A stretch of 64,000 bases of DNA from CAUZIR01 sp965250195 (lineage in GTDB: Bacteria; Chloroflexota; Dehalococcoidia; Lucifugimonadales; UBA2962). The stretch spans positions 868,001 to 932,000 of the forward strand of contig OZ252295.1 in NCBI GenBank assembly GCA_965250195.1, written 5' to 3'. Within the stretch, counting starts at the first letter, position 1, and each line of letters starts with the position of its first letter. The position numbers and the translations under genes were made by a program. Positions 1 to 7,916 of this stretch are shown here, piece after piece. Under the pieces are notes generated by a model. It made no database searches. It worked only from the letters and a program-made list of their open reading frames with translations, and was not told where the DNA came from.

Positions 1-1188
1 CCGGTAGAGATACAGATACGCACCAACGAGATGCACGAGGTGGCCGAGTACGGGGTCGCCGCCCACTGGTTGTACAAAGAGGGACGGGCGACCGACGCCC
101 AGTTCGAAAAGAAGATGACGTGGCTGCGCCAGCTGCTCGATTGGCAAAGGGACGTCACCGGTGCCGAAGAGTACGTCGAGTCGTTCAAAACCGACATTTT
201 CGACAGCCAGGTCTACGTCTACACCCCCAAAGGAGACGTAAAAGAGTTGCCTGCGGGCTCGACTCCCCTGGACTACGCCTACCGAATTCACACGGACGTT
301 GGCAACCGCTGCGTCGGGGCGCAGGTCAACGGCAAGCTGGTGCCGCTCCAGTACGCTCTGCGAAACGGCGACACCATCCACATCGTCACCTCCAAGACGG
401 TCAGGGGCCCGAGCCTGGACTGGCTCAACCCCAACCTCGGGTATGTAAAGACCAACTCCGCCAGGCAGAAAATTCGCCAGTGGTTCAACAAGCAAGAGCG
501 GCGGATCAACGTCCAGCGGGGCAAGGAACTGTACTCGCGGCAGATCAAGCGACTGACGACCGACCTCGATGAGGCCGCGATCGGCGAGTTGATGGGCATG
601 GCCTCGGTGGACGAGCTCTACTACTCCCTCGGTGTCGGTTCGTTAAGCGTTTCTCAGATCGCGGGCAAGCTGTCCACCGAAGAGGTAGCCCCACAAGAGG
701 CGCAGCCCCTGCCGGTGACACCGACCGGACCCGCTGCCGGGATAGAAGTGCTCGGGGTGGGCGATCTGCTCACTCGCATCGCGCGCTGCTGCCAGCCTCT
801 GCGCGGCGACGACATCATCGGCTACATCACCCGCAGCCGGGGTGTCACCGTGCACCGGCGTGACTGCCCCAACATTGCGGCTGAGAGCGTGCAGGAGCGG
901 CTCATTGAGGTGGGCTGGGGTAAGACGCAGACCCTGTACCCCGTCAATATCCAGATCGAGGCCTACGACAGAGTGGGGCTGCTAAAGGACGCCACGGCTC
1001 TGGTGTCCGGCGAGCATGTTAATATTGCCTACTGTGTCACCCGTGAGGTGGAGGACCGTAGCGTCATCTCGATGACGGTCTACATCAAGGGGATCGACCA
1101 GTTAAATCGACTATTCGCCAAGCTCGAAGGCATCAAAGGTGTCATCGGCGTGGCCAGGTCCATGGAACAGCCAGTATTGCCCGGCTGA
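1..1188 (+). CDS. relA: RelA/SpoT-type (p)ppGpp synthetase/hydrolase, 3' part
   Basis: The reading frame is open from base 1, so the 5' part (hydrolase and most of the synthetase domain) lies outside the window. The first residues (VEIQIRTNEMHEVAEYG) are the end of the synthetase domain. A TGS domain follows at about residues 70-130 of the fragment (VYVYTPKGDVKELPAGST), then a helical region, then the Cys-containing regulatory segment (TRIARCCQPL ... VHRRDCPN) and a C-terminal ACT domain. This is the long ribosome-associated Rel architecture that makes and degrades (p)ppGpp in the stringent response. Whether both catalytic activities are intact cannot be seen. rpsT follows after 19 nt, probably in the same transcript. 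Confidence 0.96.
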   Translation, partial: PVEIQIRTNEMHEVAEYGVAAHWLYKEGRATDAQFEKKMTWLRQLLDWQRDVTGAEEYVESFKTDIFDSQVYVYTPKGDVKELPAGSTPLDYAYRIHTDVGNRCVGAQVNGKLVPLQYALRNGDTIHIVTSKTVRGPSLDWLNPNLGYVKTNSARQKIRQWFNKQERRINVQRGKELYSRQIKRLTTDLDEAAIGELMGMASVDELYYSLGVGSLSVSQIAGKLSTEEVAPQEAQPLPVTPTGPAAGIEVLGVGDLLTRIARCCQPLRGDDIIGYITRSRGVTVHRRDCPNIAAESVQERLIEVGWGKTQTLYPVNIQIEAYDRVGLLKDATALVSGEHVNIAYCVTREVEDRSVISMTVYIKGIDQLNRLFAKLEGIKGVIGVARSMEQPVLPG

Positions 1189-1207
1189 CCGACAGGAGAC
1201 AACTCAC

Positions 1208-1468
1208 TTGCCCAGCGCCAAGTCACATCGAGCCCAGACCCGGCGAGCCGCCCGCCACTCACCCCTGCGCACCCGTGCCAAGTCGACGGTTGCCAGCGCC
1301 CGCGCGGCAATAGCGGACGGTGACATGGGCGTCGCCGAGGAGCGGGTACGCTCGGCGGTCGTGGCCCTGGACAAGGCCGCCAAAAAGGGCGTCATCCACC
1401 GGGCGAACGCGGGCCGCCGCAAGTCCCGCATCATGAGCCAGCTGGCCGCCGCCAAGGCGTCCGACTAG
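1208..1468 (+). CDS. rpsT: 30S ribosomal protein S20
   Basis: This 86-aa, strongly basic protein begins MPSAKSHRAQTRRAARHS, the usual S20 opening, and ends in the Lys/Arg-rich helix with RRKSRIMSQLAA. It binds 16S rRNA early in small-subunit assembly. The start is a TTG at 1208, chosen because AGGAG lies at 1194-1198 with good spacing and because S20 proteins start at this point. The in-frame ATG further upstream (1139) lies inside relA and would add unrelated sequence. The length is normal for the family. The gene converges with the DUF4392 gene, and a shared hairpin lies between them. Confidence 0.95.
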   Translation: MPSAKSHRAQTRRAARHSPLRTRAKSTVASARAAIADGDMGVAEERVRSAVVALDKAAKKGVIHRANAGRRKSRIMSQLAAAKASD

Positions 1469-1480
1469 CCCGTCACGCCC

Positions 1481-1500
1481 GTGTCCGCCTAAGCGGACAC
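1481..1500. terminator. Hairpin between convergent rpsT and DUF4392 genes
   Basis: GTGTCCGC, a four-base loop, and GCGGACAC form an 8-bp GC-rich perfect stem. On the plus strand CCCTTT follows, so this could be a weak intrinsic terminator for rpsT. It overlaps the last codons of the minus-strand gene (stop at 1489-1491). There is no real T tract on either side, so efficiency is uncertain. Confidence 0.5.
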
Positions 1501-2346
1501 CCCTTTGGCCGCGAGGTAGTCCTGCAGGCGCCGCACTATTGCGGAGTTCTCCTCCTGGGAGAAGCCGTCCACCATCGGCACGTTGTCCTGGGTCATGCCG
1601 TCAACCAGGCCCGCTTCAACGAACCCTTCTAGGATTTCGGCTTCGCGACCTACCGAGGCCAGCACATTGCGTCCCGATTGCTCGGATAGGGCCGCCACCA
1701 GACCGTAGCCGCCCCAGTTGGAAGTGCTCGCGATAACCAGGTCCGTGGTCAGAGTCACGCAGGGCTTGCCAACCAGGGACTCGGTAGCGGCAACGACATC
1801 GGCGTGGTTGCCCATGCCGATCTCGTTGCCGCCGTCCCCGACACCGACGGTGCGCTCGTGCCGGGTAAAGAGAAAGTCGGTCCTGGCGTTATAGTCGCCG
1901 ATGTCCCGTCCGTGCATGTTGAGGAACTCGCCCTCGCTCGTTGCGCCGCAGCGCTCTATGGCGATCACAACGGACGGTGAGTGGCGAGACAGCAGGTCGA
2001 CGGCGAACGCCTCGCTGTCTTCGACCGATGTGATGGGGTATTCGACCACCTCCGCGGCGTCCCCGACGACCTGCCTCAGGGATGGGACCGTGTACCGGTC
2101 CGAGACGTAGACCACCTCGTAGCCGAGAGCGTCCAGCCCCTCACCAATGACCACTGCGCCGGGCGGCCCGTCAGTTTCTGACGCCCCGGCGTCGAGTATG
2201 TAAAAGCCCGTCACTATGAACACAGTGCCCGGCGCGCTCAGGATCAGGTCTGCGGACCGGGTGCAGAAATCGGGCGCAACGTGGGGCCGCAGCGCGGAGA
2301 TTCCCCGCCGGTCATGGTCCAGAACGATGTCTTCGATGGTCTCCAA
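1489..2346 (-). CDS. D-glutamate cyclase C-terminal-type protein (DUF4392)
   Basis: This 285-aa protein belongs to the DUF4392 family, the C-terminal half of the vertebrate D-glutamate cyclase DGLUCY. Diagnostic features are the segment GVGDGGNEIGMGN at about residues 168-180 and AIERCG at about 129-134. The likely reaction, by homology, is interconversion of D-glutamate and 5-oxo-D-proline. The start is TTG at 2346, supported by AAGGAG six bases upstream. It lies 20 nt downstream of the DUF1445 gene on the same strand, so the two halves that are fused in animals are co-transcribed here. The reaction is inferred from the animal enzyme; which half is catalytic cannot be read from this sequence. 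Confidence 0.85.
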   Translation of the reverse strand: METIEDIVLDHDRRGISALRPHVAPDFCTRSADLILSAPGTVFIVTGFYILDAGASETDGPPGAVVIGEGLDALGYEVVYVSDRYTVPSLRQVVGDAAEVVEYPITSVEDSEAFAVDLLSRHSPSVVIAIERCGATSEGEFLNMHGRDIGDYNARTDFLFTRHERTVGVGDGGNEIGMGNHADVVAATESLVGKPCVTLTTDLVIASTSNWGGYGLVAALSEQSGRNVLASVGREAEILEGFVEAGLVDGMTQDNVPMVDGFSQEENSAIVRRLQDYLAAKGVSA

Positions 2347-2366
2347 ATTGGCTCCTTACGCGGCTC

Positions 2367-3161
2367 TCAAAATACGGCGTAGTCCTCGTCCACCGCGTCC
2401 GTAATGAACATGTAACCGGGCGCGTGAGTAATCATGAGCGGGGGACGCGAGTTCATGGCAACCGCCTGGGGCGTCACACCGCAGGCCCAGAAAACCGGCA
2501 CTTCGCCGTCTTTGATTTCGACCGGCTCGCCGAGGTCCGGCCGACTCACGTCACCAATGCCGATGGCCTCCGGGCTACCGATGTGGAACGGGGCGCCGTG
2601 AACCGCCGGAAAACGTGAGGTGACCTGAGTGGCCCTTACTACCTGCTCGCGGGGGATTGGTCTCATGGACACGACCATCGGCCCGGACAGGGAACCGGCG
2701 GGCTCGGTCGGAACATCGGTGATGAACATGGGCACGGTGGTGCCGCAATCGATGTGGCGCATCGCCACACCCGCCCGGATGAGGGCGTTCTCGAACGAGA
2801 AGCTGCACCCGAGCAGGAAGGCCACCAGGTCGTCTTGCCAATAGTCGGCGATGTCCGGGACTTCCGCCTCCAGCTCGCCGTCACGGTAGACCCTGTAGCG
2901 GGGGACGTCGTATCGCAGATCGGCCCCTGGTGCCAGACGCTTGGGCTCGTAGGAGCCCGGCTCGGTGACCTCCAGCAATGGGCAGGGCCTGGGGTTGCGT
3001 TGGCAAAAGAGCATGAAATCGAAGGCCATGTCGCTGGGCAAAACAACCAGGTTTGCCTGTACATGACCGGGGGCCATGCCAGCCGTCGTTTCGTCTATTT
3101 CGCCCCGGCGAATGAGCTCTCTAACCTTTGCCGGATCGCGGGGCAGGGCTGTTACCTGCAT
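2367..3161 (-). CDS. DUF1445/UPF0317 putative hydro-lyase (D-glutamate cyclase N-terminal type)
   Basis: This is a 264-aa DUF1445 (UPF0317) family protein. Conserved blocks are GMAPGHVQANLVVLPSD, CSFSFENALIRAG and VFWACGVTPQAV. Many genomes annotate the family only as putative hydro-lyase; it forms the N-terminal half of vertebrate DGLUCY. The start at 3161 is preferred over an upstream ATG at 3191 because GAGGAGG sits seven bases before it. A TATAAT hexamer at 3218-3223 gives a plausible promoter for the pair. The partner DUF4392 gene follows 20 nt later. Confidence 0.85.
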   Translation of the reverse strand: MQVTALPRDPAKVRELIRRGEIDETTAGMAPGHVQANLVVLPSDMAFDFMLFCQRNPRPCPLLEVTEPGSYEPKRLAPGADLRYDVPRYRVYRDGELEAEVPDIADYWQDDLVAFLLGCSFSFENALIRAGVAMRHIDCGTTVPMFITDVPTEPAGSLSGPMVVSMRPIPREQVVRATQVTSRFPAVHGAPFHIGSPEAIGIGDVSRPDLGEPVEIKDGEVPVFWACGVTPQAVAMNSRPPLMITHAPGYMFITDAVDEDYAVF

Positions 3162-3217
3162 TGACGCACCTCCTCGGGCCGACACGCGCATCGCCCGACG
3201 GGGGGCGACCTGTCCAG

Positions 3218-3223
3218 ATTATA
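3218..3223 (-). promoter_or_regulatory. Candidate -10 box for the D-glutamate cyclase pair
   Basis: The minus strand reads GTATAATC here, a perfect TATAAT, 56 bases before the ATG at 3161. No convincing -35 hexamer is visible at 16-18 bp spacing, so only the -10 element is claimed. Confidence 0.45.
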
Positions 3224-3469
3224 CGTTCCGGGGTCGCCGCCGGCCTTGCCAGTTTGGAGGTTTCTTTAGCGTGGCCCGGCCTGCTGATGAGGCATTGCTT
3301 GCGCGATTCATCATTTCATATCACTTCTAACGCGCAAATCCTCATTTGAGGATTAACGGGCGTCGTTGGGCGCAATCGGGTCCCCTTAGTCTGCACGGAA
3401 GCCAACTCGACTTCAGTGTAACTTCTGATGACGCCAACCGACCACCCGCTCGTACCGGGCGAAGGGCTA
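3224..3469. other. Non-coding stretch upstream of the repeat array
   Basis: Together with the promoter and repeat array this is part of a gap of about 400 bases without an intact gene. Short open frames exist on both strands, but none has a ribosome-binding site or recognisable protein features. It is relatively AT-rich around 3300-3350. I see nothing else I can support. Confidence 0.4.
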
Positions 3470-3559
3470 TCTGGCGAGTCCCCTCAGAGTGGGTCCGCCC
3501 AGAGCGGGTTCCCACAGGGTGGGTCCTCCCCGAATGCGTCCCTCCCGAGCTGGTCCAAA
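3470..3559. repeat. 15-bp imperfect tandem repeat array, about six units
   Basis: Six consecutive 15-bp units share the pattern CAGAGYGGGTCC with drift (for example CAGAGTGGGTCCGCC, CAGAGCGGGTTCCCA, CAGGGTGGGTCCTCC). On the minus strand one frame reads as five-residue units such as GPTLW, EPALG and GPTLR, reminiscent of decayed pentapeptide repeats. There is no start, no ribosome-binding site and no long intact frame, so no gene is called. The array abuts the transposase remnant. Confidence 0.6.
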
Positions 3560-3568
3560 GAGGAAGGC

Positions 3569-4325
3569 GTGACGGCCTGTAAGCGTTGCGGAGGTGAAGA
3601 TATCGCACGCCACGGCAGCACGGGCCGGCGCGAAACAGCGCCTCAGGTGTCGGACCTGCGGGGTCAGGTTTCTGGACAATCTCGCCCCTCCCCGGATGAG
3701 GTTCTCGACCGAAGTGATAGCGGCCGCCCTGGAACTGTTTTATGGGGGAGCGACACTCAAGGAGATCGTGGAAGGGCTGGCGGTCCAGGGCCATTCCGGC
3801 CCAAACCACGCGAACCTGCGCCGCTGGATCGTCCGCTACTCCACGGCGGCGGTGCTAGCGCTGGCCGAACTGACTCCTGTGGTCGGGGATATCTGGCTGG
3901 TCGTGGGCTCCATAGTTTAGAGTCGGGCCACAGGCGGTCGGCCCGCGTGGTCATGGGACGTCTTTGACCAGAGCACCAGCGTGCTGTTGTGCTCGCATTT
4001 CTCCAATAACCGGACCGAAGGAGGCCATCAACAAGCGTTACAGCGCGCCGAGCAACGGGCGGGCAATCGGCCCACGCAAGTGGAGTTCGGTAGCCGACCG
4101 AACACGGCCGGGGCGACCGACCGGTTCGCATCGCACCTTCACCGCAGGCGAGACGTGGTGGCTTCGATCACCAGTTTCCGCATACTCGAACTCGTCATTG
4201 AGGGGTGGCGCGAGGACTACAACGTGCTGCGGCCCCAGGCGGAACTCGGCGACCTAACTCTTGTCGAGAATGCGGGTGGGCCGGCGCCCGTCTCCAGCTG
4301 GAAAGGAGTAATCGAGAGAGCGTAA
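3569..4325 (+). pseudogene. Decayed DDE transposase remnant with N-terminal zinc ribbon
   Basis: The remains of an insertion-sequence transposase can be read across two frames. It starts at GTG 3569 (AGGAAGG upstream) with the first half of a zinc ribbon, CKRCGGEDIARHG. The frame then shifts, and RCRTCGVRFLDN supplies the second CxxC, followed by a helical segment (ALELFYGGATLKEIVEGL). An in-frame TAG at 3918 interrupts it just before a typical catalytic-core segment (WSWDVFDQSTSVLLCSHFS). The end resembles the usual C-terminus (WREDYNVLRPQAELGDLT, then SWKGVIERA). The order resembles IS6/IS240-like zinc-ribbon DDE transposases, but catalytic acidic residues are not all recognisable and a stretch seems deleted. 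No terminal inverted repeats were identified. Confidence 0.7.
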
Positions 4326-4372
4326 CGTTGCTCGTAGCTTCTCTATGCCGCCCTGAGGTCAATCCGCCTGGA

Positions 4373-6934
4373 TCAGGACTGGTCCCGAGCCCTCTCTTTG
4401 AGGTCGTAAAGTTTCGTTATCGCCTCGAGCGGCGTCATTGCCGACGGGTCGATCGCCAGCAACTCCTCCACCACCGCGGACGGCGTGCCCAGAAAGCTGA
4501 GCTGCTTTCCCGACTCCCCTTGTGGTGCGGGCCCGTTGCGCGACCCCGTCCGCTCAAGGTCTGAGAGCACGTCCCAGGCCCGGTCGATGACTCCGGGTGG
4601 GAGACCGGCCAACCTGGCGACATGGACACCGTAACTGCGGTCGGCTCCTCCTGGAACAATGCGGTGCAAAAACACGACCTCGCCCCCGTCTTCGGCCACC
4701 GACACGTTGTAGTTCCGCACTCGTGGCAGCGTTTGGGCCAACTGGGTTAACTCGTGGTAATGGGTGGCGAACAGCGTGCGGCAACCGAGACCGGGATGGT
4801 TGTGAATGTACTCGGCGGTCGCCCGGGCGATGGCCAGGCCGTCGTAGGTAGATGTTCCCCTGCCGATCTCGTCCAGGACGATAAGCGACCGCCCGGTAGC
4901 GTGGTTGAGAATGGCGGCCGTCTCGACCATTTCAACCATGAACGTCGATTGGCCTACGGTCAGGTCGTCCTGCATTCCGACGCGCGTGAAAATCCTGTCC
5001 ACCAGGCCGACACGCGCCGAGCGGGCCGGGACGAAGCTGCCGATCTGCGCCATCAGCGTGATCAGGGCGACCTGGCGTATGAAGGTGGACTTACCGGCCA
5101 TGTTGGGCCCGGTCAGGACCACCAGCTGTTCGCCTTCGGCCGACAGCTCCGAGTCATTGGGGACGAAGCGGCCCGCGGGCAATATCTGCTCGACCACCGG
5201 GTGCCTCCCCTGCTCAATGTAGAGCACCGTATCTTCGGCCAGCACCGGCCGGGCGTAGTTGCGGGCCGCGGCCACCTCTCCCAGCGACCGCAGCACGTCT
5301 ACCCTGGCGAGGGCGCGGCCGGTGGCCAGCACCTGGTCGGCGGACCGGGCGACCTCGCCGCAGACGCTGCGAAACAGGCCGACTTCGACCTCATTTATCT
5401 GGTCTTGCGCCGTCAGAACACGGGACTCGTACTCCTTCATTTCTCCGGTTACGTAGCGCTCTGCGTTGACGAGCGTCTGGCGTCTCATGTAATCGTCCGG
5501 CACCCGGTCGGTGTTGGCCTTGCTCACCTCGATGTAATAGCCGAAGACCTTGTTGAAGCCCACCTTCAGGGACTTGATGCCCGTGCGCTCCCGCTCTTGA
5601 GTTTCAAGGCCCGCGATGTAGTCACGAGCGCTCTTGGCCCCGTCCCGAATGCCGTCGAGCTCGGTCGAGTAGCCCCGCCTGATCACTCTTCCCTGGCCAA
5701 CCGAAGGGGACGGGTCATCTGAAATAGCCGCGCCGATAAGGCCGACGACCTCCTCATGCGCACCCATGCTGCTGGCCAGATCGGCGACCTGGGCTGCGTC
5801 CGGCCCCTCGCTCAGGAGAGCACTGATGCGGGGCGCCAGCAGCAGGCTTTCCTTCAGGGCGACTAAATCACGAGGCGTTGCTGACCCACCGCGGACCCGG
5901 TTAATTAATCGCTCCACGTCGGAGACTCCTGCCAGCGCCTCGGCAACACTCCCCCTGCGCAGGACGCCTGCGTGGAACCATTCGACGGCGTCCAGCCGGG
6001 CCTCCAGGCGGGCCAGGTCGAGCAGCGGCGTCCCGATCCATCGCCTCAGCAACCTGGCGCCCATAGACGTTCTCGTGTCGTCGAGCACTGACGTTAATGA
6101 GGCCTTTCGGTCGCCCCAACGCCCTCCTTCGAACAGCTCCAGGTTACGAATGGTCTGGGGGTCCAGGACCATTTGTGACGCCACCGAATAGGTGGTCAGG
6201 CTGGTCAGCTGCGCCAACCCGGCACGATGGCTCTTGCCCAGATACTCCACCAGAGCTCCGGCCGCGCCGGTGGCCAGGGGCAGTCCCTCGCAACCGAAAG
6301 GTTCCAGCGAGGCCACGCCGAAGTGACGTTTCAGGGTCTCAGCGGCGGTCTCCGAGCCGAACGTGTGAGGGGGCACATCCGCGCTCGGTCGGCCAGCCGT
6401 TTCGATCTCCGTGCCCTGCGGCAACAGCACCTCGGCGGGGGTCAGGCGGCCAAGCTCGTCGGTGAGCAGATCGGCGTCGAACTGGCCGGTGGCGAACTCG
6501 GAGGTGGTAATGTCCGCATACGCCAGCCCGACCTGCCCGCCCTGCACGATGGCGGCGGCGAGATAGCTGTTGGAGGCCGGGTCGAGGATGAAGTCTTCAA
6601 CGACCGTGCCCGGCGTCACTACGCGGACTACTTCTCTATCGACGAGCCCTTTGGAAGTGGCCGGGTCGGACGTTTGCTCGCACAGTGCCACCCGGTGCCC
6701 GGCCCTTACCAGCTTGCCCAGGTAGCTATCGAGCGCGTGGTACGGGATGCCTGCCAGGGGGACCCGCGCGCCCTTACCGAACTCGCGGGAGGTGAGGGCG
6801 ATTTCTAAGACCTTGGCGACTACCTCTGCGTCCTCGTCGAAAGTCTCGTAAAAATCCCCCATGCGAAACAGGAGGATCGCATCGGGGTTCTCAGCCTTTA
6901 TGCGGAGATACTGGCGGCGGGCCGGCGTGGTCAT
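4373..6934 (-). CDS. mutS: DNA mismatch repair protein MutS
   Basis: At 853 aa this has the full length of MutS1. The mismatch-reading F-x-E motif is present (DFYETF, residues 27-32). The ABC-type ATPase has its Walker A at about residues 608-613 (GPNMAGKST) and the Walker B/D-loop region at about 685 (DEIGRGTSTYDG). The C-terminus has the helix-turn-helix dimer segment. It recognises base mismatches and small loops. No mutL lies in the window. There is no Shine-Dalgarno sequence before the ATG; instead TAAACT ends six bases upstream, which could be a -10 box for a leaderless mRNA. Confidence 0.97.
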   Translation of the reverse strand: MTTPARRQYLRIKAENPDAILLFRMGDFYETFDEDAEVVAKVLEIALTSREFGKGARVPLAGIPYHALDSYLGKLVRAGHRVALCEQTSDPATSKGLVDREVVRVVTPGTVVEDFILDPASNSYLAAAIVQGGQVGLAYADITTSEFATGQFDADLLTDELGRLTPAEVLLPQGTEIETAGRPSADVPPHTFGSETAAETLKRHFGVASLEPFGCEGLPLATGAAGALVEYLGKSHRAGLAQLTSLTTYSVASQMVLDPQTIRNLELFEGGRWGDRKASLTSVLDDTRTSMGARLLRRWIGTPLLDLARLEARLDAVEWFHAGVLRRGSVAEALAGVSDVERLINRVRGGSATPRDLVALKESLLLAPRISALLSEGPDAAQVADLASSMGAHEEVVGLIGAAISDDPSPSVGQGRVIRRGYSTELDGIRDGAKSARDYIAGLETQERERTGIKSLKVGFNKVFGYYIEVSKANTDRVPDDYMRRQTLVNAERYVTGEMKEYESRVLTAQDQINEVEVGLFRSVCGEVARSADQVLATGRALARVDVLRSLGEVAAARNYARPVLAEDTVLYIEQGRHPVVEQILPAGRFVPNDSELSAEGEQLVVLTGPNMAGKSTFIRQVALITLMAQIGSFVPARSARVGLVDRIFTRVGMQDDLTVGQSTFMVEMVETAAILNHATGRSLIVLDEIGRGTSTYDGLAIARATAEYIHNHPGLGCRTLFATHYHELTQLAQTLPRVRNYNVSVAEDGGEVVFLHRIVPGGADRSYGVHVARLAGLPPGVIDRAWDVLSDLERTGSRNGPAPQGESGKQLSFLGTPSAVVEELLAIDPSAMTPLEAITKLYDLKERARDQS

Positions 6935-6970
6935 GGCCCTAGTTTAGGGCACCGGAGCCACGGTCGATTG

Positions 6971-7030
6971 CTGAAGCGATGAGCGCTTGCGGGAAGAAGC
7001 CCTGACGAGCGAGGCTACGCCTCGCGGAGG
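6971..7030. repeat. Extragenic repeat copy A with terminal stem-loop
   Basis: GCGATGAGCG, then GAAGAAGCCCTGACGA, then a hairpin (GCGAGGC-TAC-GCCTCGC) and GGAG. A second copy with the same order lies at 60048-60110, in the same orientation and again just beyond the 3' end of a minus-strand gene. The core resembles the widespread intergenic repeat related to TGAGCGAAGCGAAGAATC. The hairpin may serve as a 3' end for the ferredoxin-NADP reductase mRNA. Confidence 0.6.
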
Positions 7031-7031
7031 G

Positions 7032-7817
7032 CTAGTCCTGTTTCCAGAAACGCTCTTCTTCCACCGAATAGCCCTGGGGAACGCAGCGCTCCTTGATGTC
7101 CTCGATCATCCCCGGATGGCCGCAGGCGTAGATCAGCGTGTCTTCAGCAGCCAGGCCCCACTTTTGCAGGTACTCCTCGGCTACCTCGTTAGCCCGGCCG
7201 GTCTGCCCGTCCCAGCCATTGTTGCGGGGCTCCCCCGGTCGGCTGATGGTGGGCACGAACGTAACTAAACCCGGGTGCTCGGCTGCGATCTCAGACAGTT
7301 CCGTGTCGTAAACGAACTCGTCCGCGTAGCTGGCGCCCATGAGCACGTACATGTGATGGTCCGTCTCGCCGAGGGCGCCCTCGACGAGATCATTCAGGTA
7401 CTGGCGGACGATGCTGACATAGGGGACGATGCCGGTCACGGTCGCGAGCATGAGATGGTTACGCCATTCGGGTTTAAAGACAAAAACGCCTTTGCCCCTG
7501 GGCCGGATGGAGACGGTATCTCCTTCATTGAGGTCCCAAATAAGAGGGGTTAGAACGCCGCCCTCGTCTTTGGGTACCAGCTCTACGAACAGCTCCAGTT
7601 CGCTCTCATAAGGGGCCGAGACAATCGAGTATGCGCGCTCGATGCCATCAACGCCGATGGTGCAGTACTGGCCGGGTTTGAACGCGAAACCTTCCGGCTT
7701 CTCGATCCACATCTTGAGCAGTTCTGAGGTGAAGTCTACTCGCCTGGTCACCTTCACCCGCTGGAGTTTTTTTGCTTTTTGCGCCCTGAGCTGGGCGATT
7801 CTGGCTTCGGTGGTCAA
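7032..7817 (-). CDS. Ferredoxin/flavodoxin-NADP+ reductase, FAD-binding
   Basis: This 261-aa protein has the ferredoxin-reductase fold. The FAD-binding motif RAYSIVSAP is at residues 61-69, a nucleotide-binding loop at about 125-139 (ATVTGIVPYVSIVRQ), and the NADP end motif YACGHPGMIEDI at 230-241. It should move electrons between a ferredoxin or flavodoxin and NADP(H) in the cytoplasm. The start is TTG at 7817, supported by AGAGAGGG upstream. It follows the NuoG-like gene by 99 nt on the same strand, so it may be the NADP-linked exit of that complex or simply a neighbour with its own promoter. Confidence 0.88.
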   Translation of the reverse strand: MTTEARIAQLRAQKAKKLQRVKVTRRVDFTSELLKMWIEKPEGFAFKPGQYCTIGVDGIERAYSIVSAPYESELELFVELVPKDEGGVLTPLIWDLNEGDTVSIRPRGKGVFVFKPEWRNHLMLATVTGIVPYVSIVRQYLNDLVEGALGETDHHMYVLMGASYADEFVYDTELSEIAAEHPGLVTFVPTISRPGEPRNNGWDGQTGRANEVAEEYLQKWGLAAEDTLIYACGHPGMIEDIKERCVPQGYSVEEERFWKQD

Positions 7818-7916
7818 TAAACCCTCTCTGACTTTGTGCGCGCAAACACTAACTTAATGTTGCACGCACATGCCCCCGTTTCAAGGGTATCGCCACCCGG
7901 TCGAAATCGACGAGAC

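Noticed and set aside
3470..3559. CRISPR-like array.
   Set aside because: The 15-bp units are contiguous with no spacers and are not palindromic; no cas genes are nearby.
3342..3809. A 155-codon minus-strand frame across the repeat array.
   Set aside because: It runs antisense to the transposase remnant, has no ribosome-binding site and is only long because of the GC-rich repeat.
4754..5722. A 322-codon open frame antisense to mutS, and similar long frames opposite ftsY (20360-21328) and the NuoG-like gene (8820-9728, 9870-10859).
   Set aside because: They are by-products of high GC content opposite clearly homologous genes, with no ribosome-binding sites and no recognisable protein features.
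6995..7030. Hammerhead-like CTGACGAG followed by a stem in both copies of the extragenic repeat.
   Set aside because: The conserved GAAA and cleavage-site elements of a hammerhead core are missing; the stem is followed by CGGAG or GGAG.
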